Assembly (NCBI GenBank): GCA_017889845.1
Contig: JAGGAJ010000008.1
Span: 1-23,383 of the forward strand
Direction of reading: 5' to 3'
Origin: Deltaproteobacteria bacterium
GTDB taxonomy: Bacteria; Desulfobacterota; Deferrimicrobia; Deferrimicrobiales; Deferrimicrobiaceae
DNA: 23,383 bases
Shown in pieces: positions 15,243-23,383 of the stretch. Made by a program: the position numbers and the translations under genes. The notes below the pieces were generated by a model that was not told the DNA's origin, ran no database searches, and worked only from the letters and a program-made list of their open reading frames with translations. Numbering within the stretch: the first letter of the stretch is position 1; every line of letters starts with the position of its first letter.

Positions 15243-16514
15243 TACCCGTCGGGTCTTTCTCTCCGAACGCGGCAGGGACCCGTATGGGAGTATTTCCACC
15301 TGGCACGAAACCATGAGGTTGTGCTTGATCCCGCTGGCGATCTCCCTGGCCATGGCGTCTTCCGCGGACTCCCCGACGGCGCCCGCGCGCTCCACCTTGA
15401 GGATCATGTGATCCTTCCCGTCCTCCCGCCGTTCGAAGTGGGCCTGGTACTCGCTGCCGGCGCCGCCCACCCGCGACAGCACCTCGTCCACCTGTCCGGG
15501 GTAGATGTTCACTCCCCGGAAGACGATCATGTCGTCGGAGCGCCCGAGGATCCGGTCGTGCCGCGGCAGGATGCACCCGCACGGGCACTCCCCCCCGATG
15601 AGGCGTGTCAGGTCGCGCGAACGGTACCGGATGAGCGGGGCCGCTTCCTTGCCGAGGGTGGTGTACACCATTTCCCCGACCTCGCCCGGGGCCACCGGTT
15701 CCAAGGTGTCCGGGTCGAGCAGCTCCAGGATGTAGTAGTCCGCCCAGTAGTGGATCCCGGACTCGTGCCGGCAGGAGAGACCCGTCCCCGGCCCGTACAC
15801 CTCGGTGAGCCCCGGGATGTCGTAGACCTCCTTCACGCCCAGCAGATCCCTGATGGTCGCGATCATGGCGTCGCTGACGCGCTCCGCCCCCAGTATCACC
15901 TTCCGCAGCGAAAGCCGGTCCCGGATCCCGCGCGCGTGTACCTCCTCCGCCAGGAGCAGTCCCATCGAGGCGGTGCAGCAGATGACGGTCGTCTGGAGGT
16001 CCAGGAGGAACGTGCACTGGAGGTCGAGGTTCCCCGGACCCGACGGGATGGCCATCGCCCCGAACTTCTCCGCGCCCAGCTGGAACCCCGCCCCGGCCGT
16101 CCAGAGGCCGTACCCCACGCAGATCTGGACCCGGTCCTCCCGGGAAAGCCCCGCCATCTCGTAGCACCGGGCGAACATGCAGAGCCAGTCGTCGATGTCC
16201 TTCTGCGTGTAGCACAGGATCTTCCGCTTTCCCGTCGTTCCGGAGGACGAGTGGACCCGCACGATCTCCCGGGAGTCGACCGAGAGAAGGGGAAACGGGT
16301 AGCCGTCGCGGAGGTCCTCCGCGGTGGTGAAGGGCAGCCTCGAAAGGTCGTCCATCGACCGGATGTCTTCCGGCCGCACGCCCGCGGCCTCCATCCGGTC
16401 CCGGTAAAACGGGGAGTTGCGGAATGCGTGGGACACCGTCCACTGCAACCCGTTCCGCTGGAGATGGGGCAGATCCGCGGGCGAGCGGTATTTCGGCGGG
16501 AACCGGATCAGCAT
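15222..16514 (-). CDS. paaK: Phenylacetate-CoA ligase family enzyme
   Basis: 430 residues, normal length for PaaK. The ATP loop is HSSSGTTGKRK (about 88-98); YRSRDLTRL and RHDRILGRSDDMIVFRGVNIYP are the A5/A8-type motifs, and the C-terminal block SERKTRRVFDSR carries the catalytic Lys region. It adenylates an aryl acid (phenylacetate or indoleacetate are likely) and joins it to CoA. It follows iorB by 11 bp. In anaerobes such ligases accompany indolepyruvate oxidoreductases, so it may form or consume the arylacetyl-CoA product. The ribosome site (AAGG at nine to ten bases) is modest. Exact substrate unknown. Confidence 0.9.
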   Translation of the reverse strand: MLIRFPPKYRSPADLPHLQRNGLQWTVSHAFRNSPFYRDRMEAAGVRPEDIRSMDDLSRLPFTTAEDLRDGYPFPLLSVDSREIVRVHSSSGTTGKRKILCYTQKDIDDWLCMFARCYEMAGLSREDRVQICVGYGLWTAGAGFQLGAEKFGAMAIPSGPGNLDLQCTFLLDLQTTVICCTASMGLLLAEEVHARGIRDRLSLRKVILGAERVSDAMIATIRDLLGVKEVYDIPGLTEVYGPGTGLSCRHESGIHYWADYYILELLDPDTLEPVAPGEVGEMVYTTLGKEAAPLIRYRSRDLTRLIGGECPCGCILPRHDRILGRSDDMIVFRGVNIYPGQVDEVLSRVGGAGSEYQAHFERREDGKDHMILKVERAGAVGESAEDAMAREIASGIKHNLMVSCQVEILPYGSLPRSERKTRRVFDSRSY

Positions 16515-16525
16515 CGGGGATTACC

Positions 16526-17116
16526 TTACCGCTTGCCGAGGGACATTCCAAGGTCCAGCGCTTCGAGGGAGGCCGCGAGGAGTGCCCGCCTCCCTTCGAA
16601 CCGCCGTGCGATCGCCTCCCGCAGCTCCTGCGCGGTGCAGAATACCTTCCCGCCGTCGTCCGCCGCGCCCAGCCGGGCGAGGGCGAACCCGAGGAGCACC
16701 AGGTTCGCACCCTGGGGGTTCCCGGCCCGTTGCGCGATTCCCTCGGAGTCGACCGCGTGGACCGGGAAGGGGAATTTCCCCCCCGGCGCCTCCCTGGCGC
16801 ACACCACCGCCCATCCTCCCGGGCTCAGGAACCTGCAGTGCGCCGTGAGGTTCTCCTCCCGGAGGACGATGAGTCCGTCGGCATGGCCCTCGCGGATCAG
16901 GGGGCTTTGGAAATCGCCCGCCTTGAGGTGGGAAACGACGACCCCGCCCCGCTGCGCCATCCCGTGCGTCTCGGAGGTGAGAACGTTCAGGCCACGGCCG
17001 ATCGCCACGTCCGCGAGGAGACGGGTGACGAACAGCACCCCCTGCCCGCCCACGCCGCTCACGAGGATCTGCGCCCGCACCGGCGTCCCGTCCCGCGTCG
17101 GGCCCTCCGCCGTCAC
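16526..17116 (-). CDS. iorB: Indolepyruvate:ferredoxin oxidoreductase, beta subunit
   Basis: 196 residues. ILVSGVGGQGVLFVTRLLADVA near the N-terminus is the GXGGQG motif of the gamma-type domain of 2-oxoacid:ferredoxin oxidoreductases, followed by TSETHGMAQRGGVVVSHLKAGD, typical of IorB. The GTG start overlaps the iorA stop (GTGA), with GGAG just upstream, so the two subunits are made in step. It forms the heteromer with IorA that oxidises aryl pyruvates to arylacetyl-CoA with reduced ferredoxin as product. Confidence 0.92.
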   Translation of the reverse strand: MTAEGPTRDGTPVRAQILVSGVGGQGVLFVTRLLADVAIGRGLNVLTSETHGMAQRGGVVVSHLKAGDFQSPLIREGHADGLIVLREENLTAHCRFLSPGGWAVVCAREAPGGKFPFPVHAVDSEGIAQRAGNPQGANLVLLGFALARLGAADDGGKVFCTAQELREAIARRFEGRRALLAASLEALDLGMSLGKR

Positions 17117-18960
17117 GCTCCGTCCCCCCCCTTCCCCTCTTCCGACCGGATCGCTTCGAGGGGGCACACGTGGATGCAGACTCCGCACCCGGTGCACAGG
17201 AGGCCGTCGATGACGACGCGTTGCCCCGCCTCGTCGTAGAGGAGCGCCGGGCACTCGAACTGCGTCGTGCAGTGCCGGCAGCCGGTGCAGTCGTCGGTGA
17301 TCGTGACCCTCACCGGCACGGGCAGCCGGATCGCGTGGCTCCTGTCCATCACGCACGGTTCCCTCGCGATGACCACCGCCGGCCCCCCCCCGCGGCTGTA
17401 TGCGAGGGCTTCCTCGAGCAGTGCAACGAACTCTGTCAGGCGGCTGGGTTTCCCGACCCTGCAGAATCCCACGCCGCAGGCGCGCACCAGCGCCTCCATG
17501 TCCGCGGCGCCCCTTGGCTCCCCCGATGCCCCGCTGCCCGTCGCGGCCGTCGGCTGGAACCCCGTCATCGCCGTCGTGGAGTTGTCCAGGATCACCAGGA
17601 CGAACCGCGCCCCCTGCACCACGGCGTCGATCAGGGGCGGTATGCCCGCGTGGTAGAACGTGGAGTCCCCGATCGTAGCCACGATGTCCACGGTCTTTCC
17701 CGCGAGACGATGCGCCTGGTAGAAGCCCGCCGCCTGGCTGACCGCGGCCCCCATGCACAGGACCGTGTCGACGACGCCGAGATTCAGGCCCAGCGTGTAG
17801 CACCCGATGTCGCTCGGGTAGATCCCCCCGGGTGCGGCCTTCCGGATGGCGTAGAAGCTCGCGCGGTGGGAACAACCGGCGCAGAGGGTGGGTCGCCTCC
17901 CCCCCTTTGCCGGCGCCGGTTCTCCCTCCCCGCCGGCCTCGCCTCCCGCAAACCGCGCGATGATCCGCTCCACGGCATCCGGCAGCAGCTCCCCCACCTC
18001 TGGCACCGCGCCGGTCGCCTTCCCGCGCACGCGCATCCGGTCGAGGAACTGCATCTCGATGACCCCTGCCGTCTCCTCGAGCACGAGGATCTCCTCGTAG
18101 CTCTCGCGCATGCGGGAGATGAACGCGGTATGGAGGGGGTACGGCTGAACCACCTGGTAGAACGGCACGCTTCGCCACAGTTCGGAACCGGCGAGGATTT
18201 CCCTGGCGTGCGACGCCGCGACCCCGCAGGCGACCACCGCCCGAAGGCCCGCCGCACCGGGATTCAGGCGGACCGGCGCGGTCGGCTCCCACCGGGCGAT
18301 CGCGTCGAGCTTGCCGGCCAGTTCCCGGTGCAACTCCAGGCGGAAGCCGGGTGTCGCAGCCCACCGGTCGGGATTCTTCCGGAATTCGACCTCCGTCCGG
18401 GCCGGCAGGACCTCGCCGGGCAGTATGTCCTGGCAGGCGTGGCACACCCGGGTGGTGGGCCGCAGCATCACCGGGATCCCGAACCTCTCGGAGAGCTCGT
18501 ACCCCCTCGCGACCAGTTCCATGGCGTGCGCGGGCGAGTCCGGGTCCAGGACGGGAACCTTGGCCATCATGGCCATCAGCCGGCTGTCCTGTTCGGTCTG
18601 CGAGGAGTGGGGCCCGGGATCGTCCGCGCTGATAACGAGGAAGCCGCCCGAAACCCCGGTGTAGGCGGCGCTCATCAGCGGATCGGATGCGACGTTCAGC
18701 CCCACCTGCTTCATGCTGACCGCGGTGCGCAGTCCCGTCAGGCTCCCCGTGTAGGCGATCTCGAACGCCACCTTCTCGTTGATCGCCCACTCCGCGTACA
18801 TGGGCACGCCGCGCTCCTTCCCCAGCCTCGCCACGGAGGAAAGGATTTCCGAAGCCGGCGTTCCGGGGTAGGAGGATGCGACCCTGCACCCGTTCTCGAG
18901 CAGGGCGAGCGCCATCGCCTCGTTCCCGAGCATGAGGATCCTGCGCTTCACGGGAGACAC
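17113..18960 (-). CDS. iorA: Indolepyruvate:ferredoxin oxidoreductase, alpha subunit
   Basis: 615 residues from GTG at 18960 (GTG at 18951 is nearly as likely; neither has a good ribosome site, and coupling to dctM is probable). The N-terminal pyrimidine domain has LMLGNEAMALALLENG and SYPGTPASEI. The TPP-binding domain has CAGCSHRASFYAIRK, IGDSTFYHAG and VILDNSTTAMTG. The C-terminus carries two Fe-S groups, CTGCRHC...C and CTGCGVCIHVCP. It converts indolepyruvate, phenylpyruvate or hydroxyphenylpyruvate to the arylacetyl-CoA. The enzyme class is oxygen-sensitive and typical of anaerobes. It stands between the TRAP transporter and iorB in one transcript. Confidence 0.93.
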   Translation of the reverse strand: MSPVKRRILMLGNEAMALALLENGCRVASSYPGTPASEILSSVARLGKERGVPMYAEWAINEKVAFEIAYTGSLTGLRTAVSMKQVGLNVASDPLMSAAYTGVSGGFLVISADDPGPHSSQTEQDSRLMAMMAKVPVLDPDSPAHAMELVARGYELSERFGIPVMLRPTTRVCHACQDILPGEVLPARTEVEFRKNPDRWAATPGFRLELHRELAGKLDAIARWEPTAPVRLNPGAAGLRAVVACGVAASHAREILAGSELWRSVPFYQVVQPYPLHTAFISRMRESYEEILVLEETAGVIEMQFLDRMRVRGKATGAVPEVGELLPDAVERIIARFAGGEAGGEGEPAPAKGGRRPTLCAGCSHRASFYAIRKAAPGGIYPSDIGCYTLGLNLGVVDTVLCMGAAVSQAAGFYQAHRLAGKTVDIVATIGDSTFYHAGIPPLIDAVVQGARFVLVILDNSTTAMTGFQPTAATGSGASGEPRGAADMEALVRACGVGFCRVGKPSRLTEFVALLEEALAYSRGGGPAVVIAREPCVMDRSHAIRLPVPVRVTITDDCTGCRHCTTQFECPALLYDEAGQRVVIDGLLCTGCGVCIHVCPLEAIRSEEGKGGDGA

Positions 18961-18968
18961 CGCGGCCG

Positions 18969-20273
18969 CTACTTCACGAGGTCGGACAGGACCAGCACGG
19001 TCCAGTACGGCGAGATCATGAGGATGATGATGGATACGATGTAGGACGGCATGTAGTAGAAGCTGCCGCGGAACACGGTTCCCAGGGGGATGCCGGACAT
19101 GCCGGACACGACGTAGCAGCAGATGCCGATGGGCGGCATGATGGAACCCATTGTCGTGACGATCGTGATCACCTGGCCGAACCAGACCGGGTCGTACCCC
19201 AGCTGGATGACCAGGGGGTAGAAGATCGGAAGCGAGACGAGCAGGAACGCGAGGGCGTCCATGACGCATCCGCCGACGATGTAGCAGAGCAGGATCACCC
19301 AGAGCACCATCCATCGGGGGAGCGCGAGCGCCTGGATCCACCCGGCGGCCTCGAACGGGAGCCGGGTGATCGTCAGGAACCGGGCGAAGATCACCGCCCC
19401 CGCGACGATCATGAAGACCATGCAGGAGATGCGCAGGGTGTCGGTCATAGAGTCGAGGAATTTCCTCCAGGTCAGCCTGCGCCGGGCGAGGCAGATGGCG
19501 AACCCCAGGAAGCAGCTGACGGCGGCGGCTTCCGTGGCGGTCACGACGCCCGTGAACAGGGCGTACATGATGATCCCGAAGAGCACGAGGATGTCGATCG
19601 CCTCGGGAAGCGCACGGATCCGTTCCTTCCACGTGAACCGCGGCCCGGCGGCTCCCCAGTCCGGGTGCACCCGGCAGATCCAGACCACCGTCCCCAGGAT
19701 GGCGACGGTCAGGACGGCGCTGGGGATGATGTTGCCGAAGAACAGCTTGCCGATGGACTGTCCGGTGTAGAGACCGTACACCACGAGCACGATGGATGGC
19801 GGGATGAGGACCCCCAGCGTCGCCCCCGCGGCGACCGAGCCGGCGTTCAGCATCGGGTGGTACCGGTACTCCTTCATGGCGGGGATCGCGACGGCGCTCA
19901 TCGTCGCCGCCGTGGCCGTGTTGGAGCCGGAGATGGCGGAGAACGCAGCCGAGGCCATGATCGTCGTCATGGCGAGCCCGCCGCGGAAATGCCCGAACCA
20001 CTTGTAGGTCGCGTCGTAGAGGCCGGTGTTGTACCCGGCGTAGTGGACGATCTCCCCGACCAGGATGAACAGGGGGATCACCGTCAGCCCGTAGCTGGAG
20101 AAGATGTTCCACATTTCGGTGCCGACGATCCCGAAGGCTGCCTCCACGGAGGTCACGAGGGCGATCCCGGCGAAGCCGACCAGGGCCATGGTGAACGCCG
20201 CGGGGATCCGCAGGGAGAACAGGATGACGAACATCGCGGCGATCCCGAGCACGCCGATCACGGGTCCGCTCAC
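18969..20273 (-). CDS. dctM: TRAP transporter large membrane subunit
   Basis: 434 residues, about a dozen membrane spans, the usual size for DctM. ASAAFSAISGSNTATAATMSAVAIPAM and AGATLGVLIPPSIVLVVYG are the family's hairpin motifs, and GSIMPPIGICCYV is the second one. GTG at 20273 overlaps the dctQ stop (GTGA). It carries the Na+-coupled transport path for the substrate delivered by DctP. Confidence 0.93.
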   Translation of the reverse strand: MSGPVIGVLGIAAMFVILFSLRIPAAFTMALVGFAGIALVTSVEAAFGIVGTEMWNIFSSYGLTVIPLFILVGEIVHYAGYNTGLYDATYKWFGHFRGGLAMTTIMASAAFSAISGSNTATAATMSAVAIPAMKEYRYHPMLNAGSVAAGATLGVLIPPSIVLVVYGLYTGQSIGKLFFGNIIPSAVLTVAILGTVVWICRVHPDWGAAGPRFTWKERIRALPEAIDILVLFGIIMYALFTGVVTATEAAAVSCFLGFAICLARRRLTWRKFLDSMTDTLRISCMVFMIVAGAVIFARFLTITRLPFEAAGWIQALALPRWMVLWVILLCYIVGGCVMDALAFLLVSLPIFYPLVIQLGYDPVWFGQVITIVTTMGSIMPPIGICCYVVSGMSGIPLGTVFRGSFYYMPSYIVSIIILMISPYWTVLVLSDLVK

Positions 20274-20755
20274 GGTCTCTCCCCGCCCGGCCAGACGGTT
20301 TCCACCAGGTCGAGCAGGATCGTCAGCGCGAGGACGGCGAATCCCAGGCAGACCCCGAACACGAACGGGTAGTAGGCGATCCGGAGCGTTTCGGAGAGCT
20401 CGCCCGTCGCGAGCAGCCTCATCCCGTACACGAAGGTCTGCCACGAGACGATGGAGAACAGGACGAACATGATGGCGTAGCTCACCCGGTCGAGTGCCCG
20501 CTTCACGGGGACGGGGAACCGGTCGGAGAGGATGTCCACGACGATGTGGTCCTTGCGTTTCTGGGTGAATCCGAGGGCGCCGGCGGTCACTATCGCACCG
20601 AGGAAGGATACGATCTCGTACGCCCCGCCCACCGGGACCCGGAGGATCCGCAGGGCGACGTTGGCGGTCGCCAGGAGCGTGAGCGCCAGGAGGGACACGC
20701 CCCCAGCGACCATCAGGATCTTCCGCAGTCCTGCGGAAAACCGTTCCAGGCCCAT
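20270..20755 (-). CDS. dctQ: TRAP transporter small membrane subunit
   Basis: 161 residues with four predicted membrane spans (about 14-38, 43-63, 88-108 and 128-150). VPVGGAYEIVSFLGAIVTAGALGFTQ followed by KDHIVVDIL is the DctQ signature. The start is 12 bp after the dctP stop, and its own ribosome site is weak, which suggests coupled translation. It pairs with DctM. Confidence 0.9.
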   Translation of the reverse strand: MGLERFSAGLRKILMVAGGVSLLALTLLATANVALRILRVPVGGAYEIVSFLGAIVTAGALGFTQKRKDHIVVDILSDRFPVPVKRALDRVSYAIMFVLFSIVSWQTFVYGMRLLATGELSETLRIAYYPFVFGVCLGFAVLALTILLDLVETVWPGGERP

Positions 20756-20767
20756 CGCGGGTGCCGG

Positions 20768-21796
20768 CTACTTGTATTGCTGCTCGTACTTCTTCTTCAG
20801 CGCGAGGGCGTCGGCGACGATCTGTTCGGCGGGTAGGCCGAGCGCCGCGACCCGCTTCACGTATTCGTCCACCATCGGCTTGAGCCGGTTCCTCACCGCC
20901 TCGGCGTCCGTCGCCGGCAGGGTGAACACCTGGTGGTTGTAGTTCTTCCTGGACCAGTCCAGGGCCTCCGTCACGTGGGCGTCCACGTAGCTCCCCGTCC
21001 ACAGCGCCTGTTCCCGGCGCATGTCGTCGAGCACCCTCCTCACGTCCGCGGGAAGGGAGTCCCACTTCTCCCGGTTCATCACGACCGCGAACGTGACGAC
21101 GGGAAGGTTCGCGATGGTGGCATACGGCGTGTACGCCGCGAACTTGAAGTCCTGGAGGATCTCCATCGAGGAAACCATCCCCTTGACGACCCCCTTCTGG
21201 ATCGCCTCGGGGGTCTCCGACTGGGGCATGGCCACCGGGACGCCGCCCAGGCGTTTGACGACCTCGGCGCTCGTACCCGCGACCCGGAGTTCCATCCCCT
21301 TCAGGTCGGCGAGCGATCTCACCGGAGCCTTCGTCATGAAGTTGGTCGGGGGGCAGGTGAACAGGGTGAGGATCTTCACCTTCTCGAACTCCTTCGGCTG
21401 GTACTTCTCGATCAGGTCGTAGAGCGTCAGGCTTGCCACCTTCGCGCTCGTGAAACCCAGCGGCAGGTCGACTGCCTCCGACACCGGGAACCGTCCCGGC
21501 TGGTAGCTCATGGCGAAGTTACCGATGTCCGCGAGTCCCGAGATCACTCCGTCCAGGATGTTCTTTGCGGCAAGGAGCGTCCCGCCGGGAAAGGTCTGCA
21601 CCTTCACCTTGCCGCCCGTGCGTTTTTCGACCTCTTTCGCCCAGTGCTCCATCTGGACGCAGGGGAACGTCGCGGCAGGGGGGAAGTTGGCGTAGGTGAG
21701 CCGGATCGCTGCGTCCGCGCGGGCCGCCGACGGCGCCGACAGCATCATCCCCAGAACAAGCGTCACTCCCGCGCATAGGGCCTTTATCGCGTTCAT
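20768..21796 (-). CDS. dctP: TRAP transporter periplasmic substrate-binding protein
   Basis: 342 residues with a signal peptide ending near SAARADA (residue 28). DctP features: IRLTYANFPP, MEHWAKEVEKRTGGKVKVQTFPGGTL, and LKGMELRVAGT with the conserved Arg expected to hold a substrate carboxylate. The ATG at 21796 has AAGGAG seven bases upstream. It is the first gene of a six-gene operon with iorAB and paaK, so the ligand is probably an aryl-keto or aryl carboxylic acid (inference). Confidence 0.93.
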   Translation of the reverse strand: MNAIKALCAGVTLVLGMMLSAPSAARADAAIRLTYANFPPAATFPCVQMEHWAKEVEKRTGGKVKVQTFPGGTLLAAKNILDGVISGLADIGNFAMSYQPGRFPVSEAVDLPLGFTSAKVASLTLYDLIEKYQPKEFEKVKILTLFTCPPTNFMTKAPVRSLADLKGMELRVAGTSAEVVKRLGGVPVAMPQSETPEAIQKGVVKGMVSSMEILQDFKFAAYTPYATIANLPVVTFAVVMNREKWDSLPADVRRVLDDMRREQALWTGSYVDAHVTEALDWSRKNYNHQVFTLPATDAEAVRNRLKPMVDEYVKRVAALGLPAEQIVADALALKKKYEQQYK

Positions 21797-21892
21797 TCCG
21801 ATCTCCTTGGACCACTCCGAACGCCGGACGGGACTCCACCTGGGAGGGAACAGGGACGCTGCGGAGTGTATTTGTCCGTACAGGACCCGAAA

Positions 21893-21921
21893 ATTATTGC
21901 TGTTTCCGGCGCGGTTTGCAA
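21893..21921 (-). promoter_or_regulatory. Promoter of the dctPQM-iorAB-paaK operon
   Basis: The minus strand reads TTGCAA (21916-21921), a 17-bp spacer and AATAAT (21893-21898), about 90 bp before the dctP start. It is the only AT-rich stretch in this gap. Confidence 0.5.
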
Positions 21922-21944
21922 GGCAAAGCGTTGTTTGGAAACAG
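21900..21944. repeat. Inverted repeats flanking the dctP promoter
   Basis: CTGTTTCC (21900-21907) and its exact complement GGAAACAG (21937-21944) bracket the -35 box. Inside lies a smaller dyad, TTTGC-AAG-GCAAA, at 21915-21927. The layout suits an operator for a local transcription factor that is not in the window. Confidence 0.45.
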
Positions 21945-21970
21945 GCACGTCGCGGAGCGGGCCGTTCCGG

Positions 21971-22417
21971 CTATTCCGTGGAGGCGGTGCCTCCGGGGGT
22001 CTTCATCGCGGCCCGGGCGGCGTGCCAGGCCAGCGTGGCGCATTTGACCCGGGCGGGGAACTCCCGTACCCCGGAGAACGCCTCCAGCTTGCCCAGACCG
22101 GTACGGGCGGCGGATCCTGTCCCGGCGACGAGGGCGTGAAACCCCCCGAAAATGGAGTCCGCCTCCAGCTCGGTCTTCCCTAGCAGCGACTCCGTCATGA
22201 GGGAGGCGGAAGCGGTGGAAATGGCGCAACCGGATCCGACGAACCCGATGTCCCGGATGACGCCCCCCTCCACCTTCATGTAAACGGTCAGGCGGTCGCC
22301 GCACAACGGGTTGTTCCCCTCCGCCGTCCTGTTGGCGTCCGGGAGAGTGTGAAAGTTCCGCGGGCGCCGGTTGTGGTCGACGATGATCTCCTGGTACAGG
22401 GAACGGAGGTCCGGCAT
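21971..22417 (-). CDS. sufU: SufU-type Fe-S cluster assembly protein
   Basis: 148 residues. LYQEIIVDHNRRPRNFHTLPDA is the SufU/IscU opening. The three conserved cysteines are in NPLCGDRL (followed by the conserved Asp), GSGCAIS and RVKCATLAW. The insertion between the second and third Cys is the SufU type, which binds zinc and accepts sulfur from SufS. The ATG overlaps the sufS stop by one base (TGATG), and GGAGG lies ten bases upstream within sufS. The C-terminus extends past the usual helix with a few extra residues. Confidence 0.92.
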   Translation of the reverse strand: MPDLRSLYQEIIVDHNRRPRNFHTLPDANRTAEGNNPLCGDRLTVYMKVEGGVIRDIGFVGSGCAISTASASLMTESLLGKTELEADSIFGGFHALVAGTGSAARTGLGKLEAFSGVREFPARVKCATLAWHAARAAMKTPGGTASTE

Positions 22418-23383
22418 CAGGCGAACACCTCCCTCGCCGTCCGTATCCCCCGGACGAGGGACTCCACGTCGGTATGGGTATTGTAGAGGCCGAACGAGGC
22501 TCGCGCGGTGGCGGGCAGCCCCAGGGCGTCCATCAGCGGCATGGCGCAGTGGTGACCCGCGCGAATGGCGACCCCTTCGTGGTCCAGGATGGTGGCCAGG
22601 TCGTGGGGGTGCACCCCTTCCAAGGTGAACGACAGGATTGCCGCCTTCTTCGGGGCGGTCCCCACGATCCGGACCCCGGGAATGTCCCCGACCGCGTCCG
22701 CGGCGCAGTCGAGCAGATCCCGCTCGTGGGCGGCCACGGCCTCCCGCCCGATCCCGTCGAGGTAGTCGAGGGCCGCGTGAAGACCGACCGCGCCGGCGAT
22801 GTCCGGCGTTCCGGCCTCGAACTTGTGGGGGATCCCGTTGTAGGTGGTCTTCTCGAACGTCACCCGCAGGATCATGTCCCCGCCTCCCTGCCATGGGGGC
22901 ATGGCCTCCAGGTGCTCCGCCCTGCCGTAGAGCGCGCCGATCCCGGTGGGGCCGTACACCTTGTGGCCCGAAAAGACGTAGAAGTCGCAACCGAGCTCCT
23001 GGACGTCGACCTTCATGTGGGGGACGGCCTGCGCCCCGTCGACGAGCACCGGCACGTTCGCGGCGTGCGCCGTGGCGATCATTTCCCGGACCGGATTGAC
23101 CGTGCCGATGGCGTTCGACACGTGGGTGACGGCGACCATGCGCGTACGGGGGGAAAGCAGCCCCCGGTAGGCCTCCAGGTCGGCCACCCCCGCAGCGTCC
23201 ACGGGCACCACTCTCAGCCTCGCCCCGGCGCGGTCGCAAACCATCTGCCATGGCACGATGTTGGCGTGGTGCTCCATCCCGGTGACGAGAACTTCCTCCC
23301 CCTTCCGGACGAGAGGGCCCAGAAAGGATTGCGCCACGAGGTTGATCGCCTCGGTCGCGCCGCGGACGAAAACGATCTCCCGC
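22417..23383 (-). CDS. sufS: SufS cysteine desulfurase (5' part outside the window)
   Basis: 322 codons are visible; the N-terminus lies beyond 23383. The reading frame continues to the edge (REIVFVRGATEAINLVAQSF). Key parts are EHHANIVPW, VDGAQAVPHMKVDV, the PLP lysine in FSGHKVYGPTGIG, and the active-site Cys in IRAGHHCAMPLM, which marks the SufS (group II) class. It takes sulfur from cysteine and passes it to SufU. Group II enzymes can also release selenium from selenocysteine, which may matter given the selenoprotein in this window, though no link is shown. Confidence 0.95.
   Translation of the reverse strand, partial: REIVFVRGATEAINLVAQSFLGPLVRKGEEVLVTGMEHHANIVPWQMVCDRAGARLRVVPVDAAGVADLEAYRGLLSPRTRMVAVTHVSNAIGTVNPVREMIATAHAANVPVLVDGAQAVPHMKVDVQELGCDFYVFSGHKVYGPTGIGALYGRAEHLEAMPPWQGGGDMILRVTFEKTTYNGIPHKFEAGTPDIAGAVGLHAALDYLDGIGREAVAAHERDLLDCAADAVGDIPGVRIVGTAPKKAAILSFTLEGVHPHDLATILDHEGVAIRAGHHCAMPLMDALGLPATARASFGLYNTHTDVESLVRGIRTAREVFA

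Noticed and set aside
16526..18889. A 787-residue minus-strand frame spanning iorA and iorB
   Set aside because: Only its last 196 residues (iorB) are real; the rest is iorA read out of frame.

Overview
The window is a GC-rich, gene-dense piece of a Gram-negative bacterial chromosome. An LpxC protein, TRAP transport, a haem-binding sensor kinase, a sigma-54 activator, NrfD/HybA-type membrane redox proteins and a UGA-encoded selenoprotein together suggest an anaerobic or facultative Desulfobacterota (Geobacter/Desulfuromonas-like) lineage. That placement is inference; there is no rRNA. Nearly all genes lie on the minus strand, so transcription runs mostly right to left. Only an alpha/beta hydrolase and a FecR-domain protein are on the plus strand. 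No tRNA, rRNA, CRISPR array, insertion sequence or phage gene was seen.

Right end (21971-23383): the 3' part of sufS and complete sufU, for Fe-S cluster assembly. Next (15222-21796) is a tightly packed operon, dctP-dctQ-dctM-iorA-iorB-paaK: a TRAP importer coupled to indolepyruvate:ferredoxin oxidoreductase and an aryl-acid CoA ligase. It looks like a unit for uptake and anaerobic oxidation of aryl-keto or aryl acids. Then comes an unusual fusion of a response-regulator receiver domain to LpxC (13870-15177).

Centre (11554-13842): a FecR-domain protein on the plus strand, and an exported msrB-msrA pair on the minus strand. msrA carries an in-frame TGA exactly at the catalytic cysteine of the GCFWG motif. 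A hairpin starts directly after it and fits a bacterial SECIS element. I read this as a selenocysteine MsrA of 278 residues, not a pseudogene. This is the most notable find. Next are an alpha/beta hydrolase (plus), an aldo/keto reductase with a PlsC-type acyltransferase, and a YbaK-domain deacylase with a SIR2 protein.

Left third (1-7309): a sigma-70-type promoter precedes a membrane histidine kinase with periplasmic haem-c motifs, an archaemetzincin-like metalloprotease, a sigma-54 response regulator, and a HybA-like ferredoxin plus HybB/NrfD-like membrane protein, closed by a strong terminator. Beyond it a good -24/-12 (sigma-54) promoter drives a 26-residue membrane peptide and two GcvH-like proteins in which the lipoyl lysine is replaced. 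I infer one redox-sensing and quinone-linked electron transfer locus in which the kinase/regulator pair controls the sigma-54 promoter.
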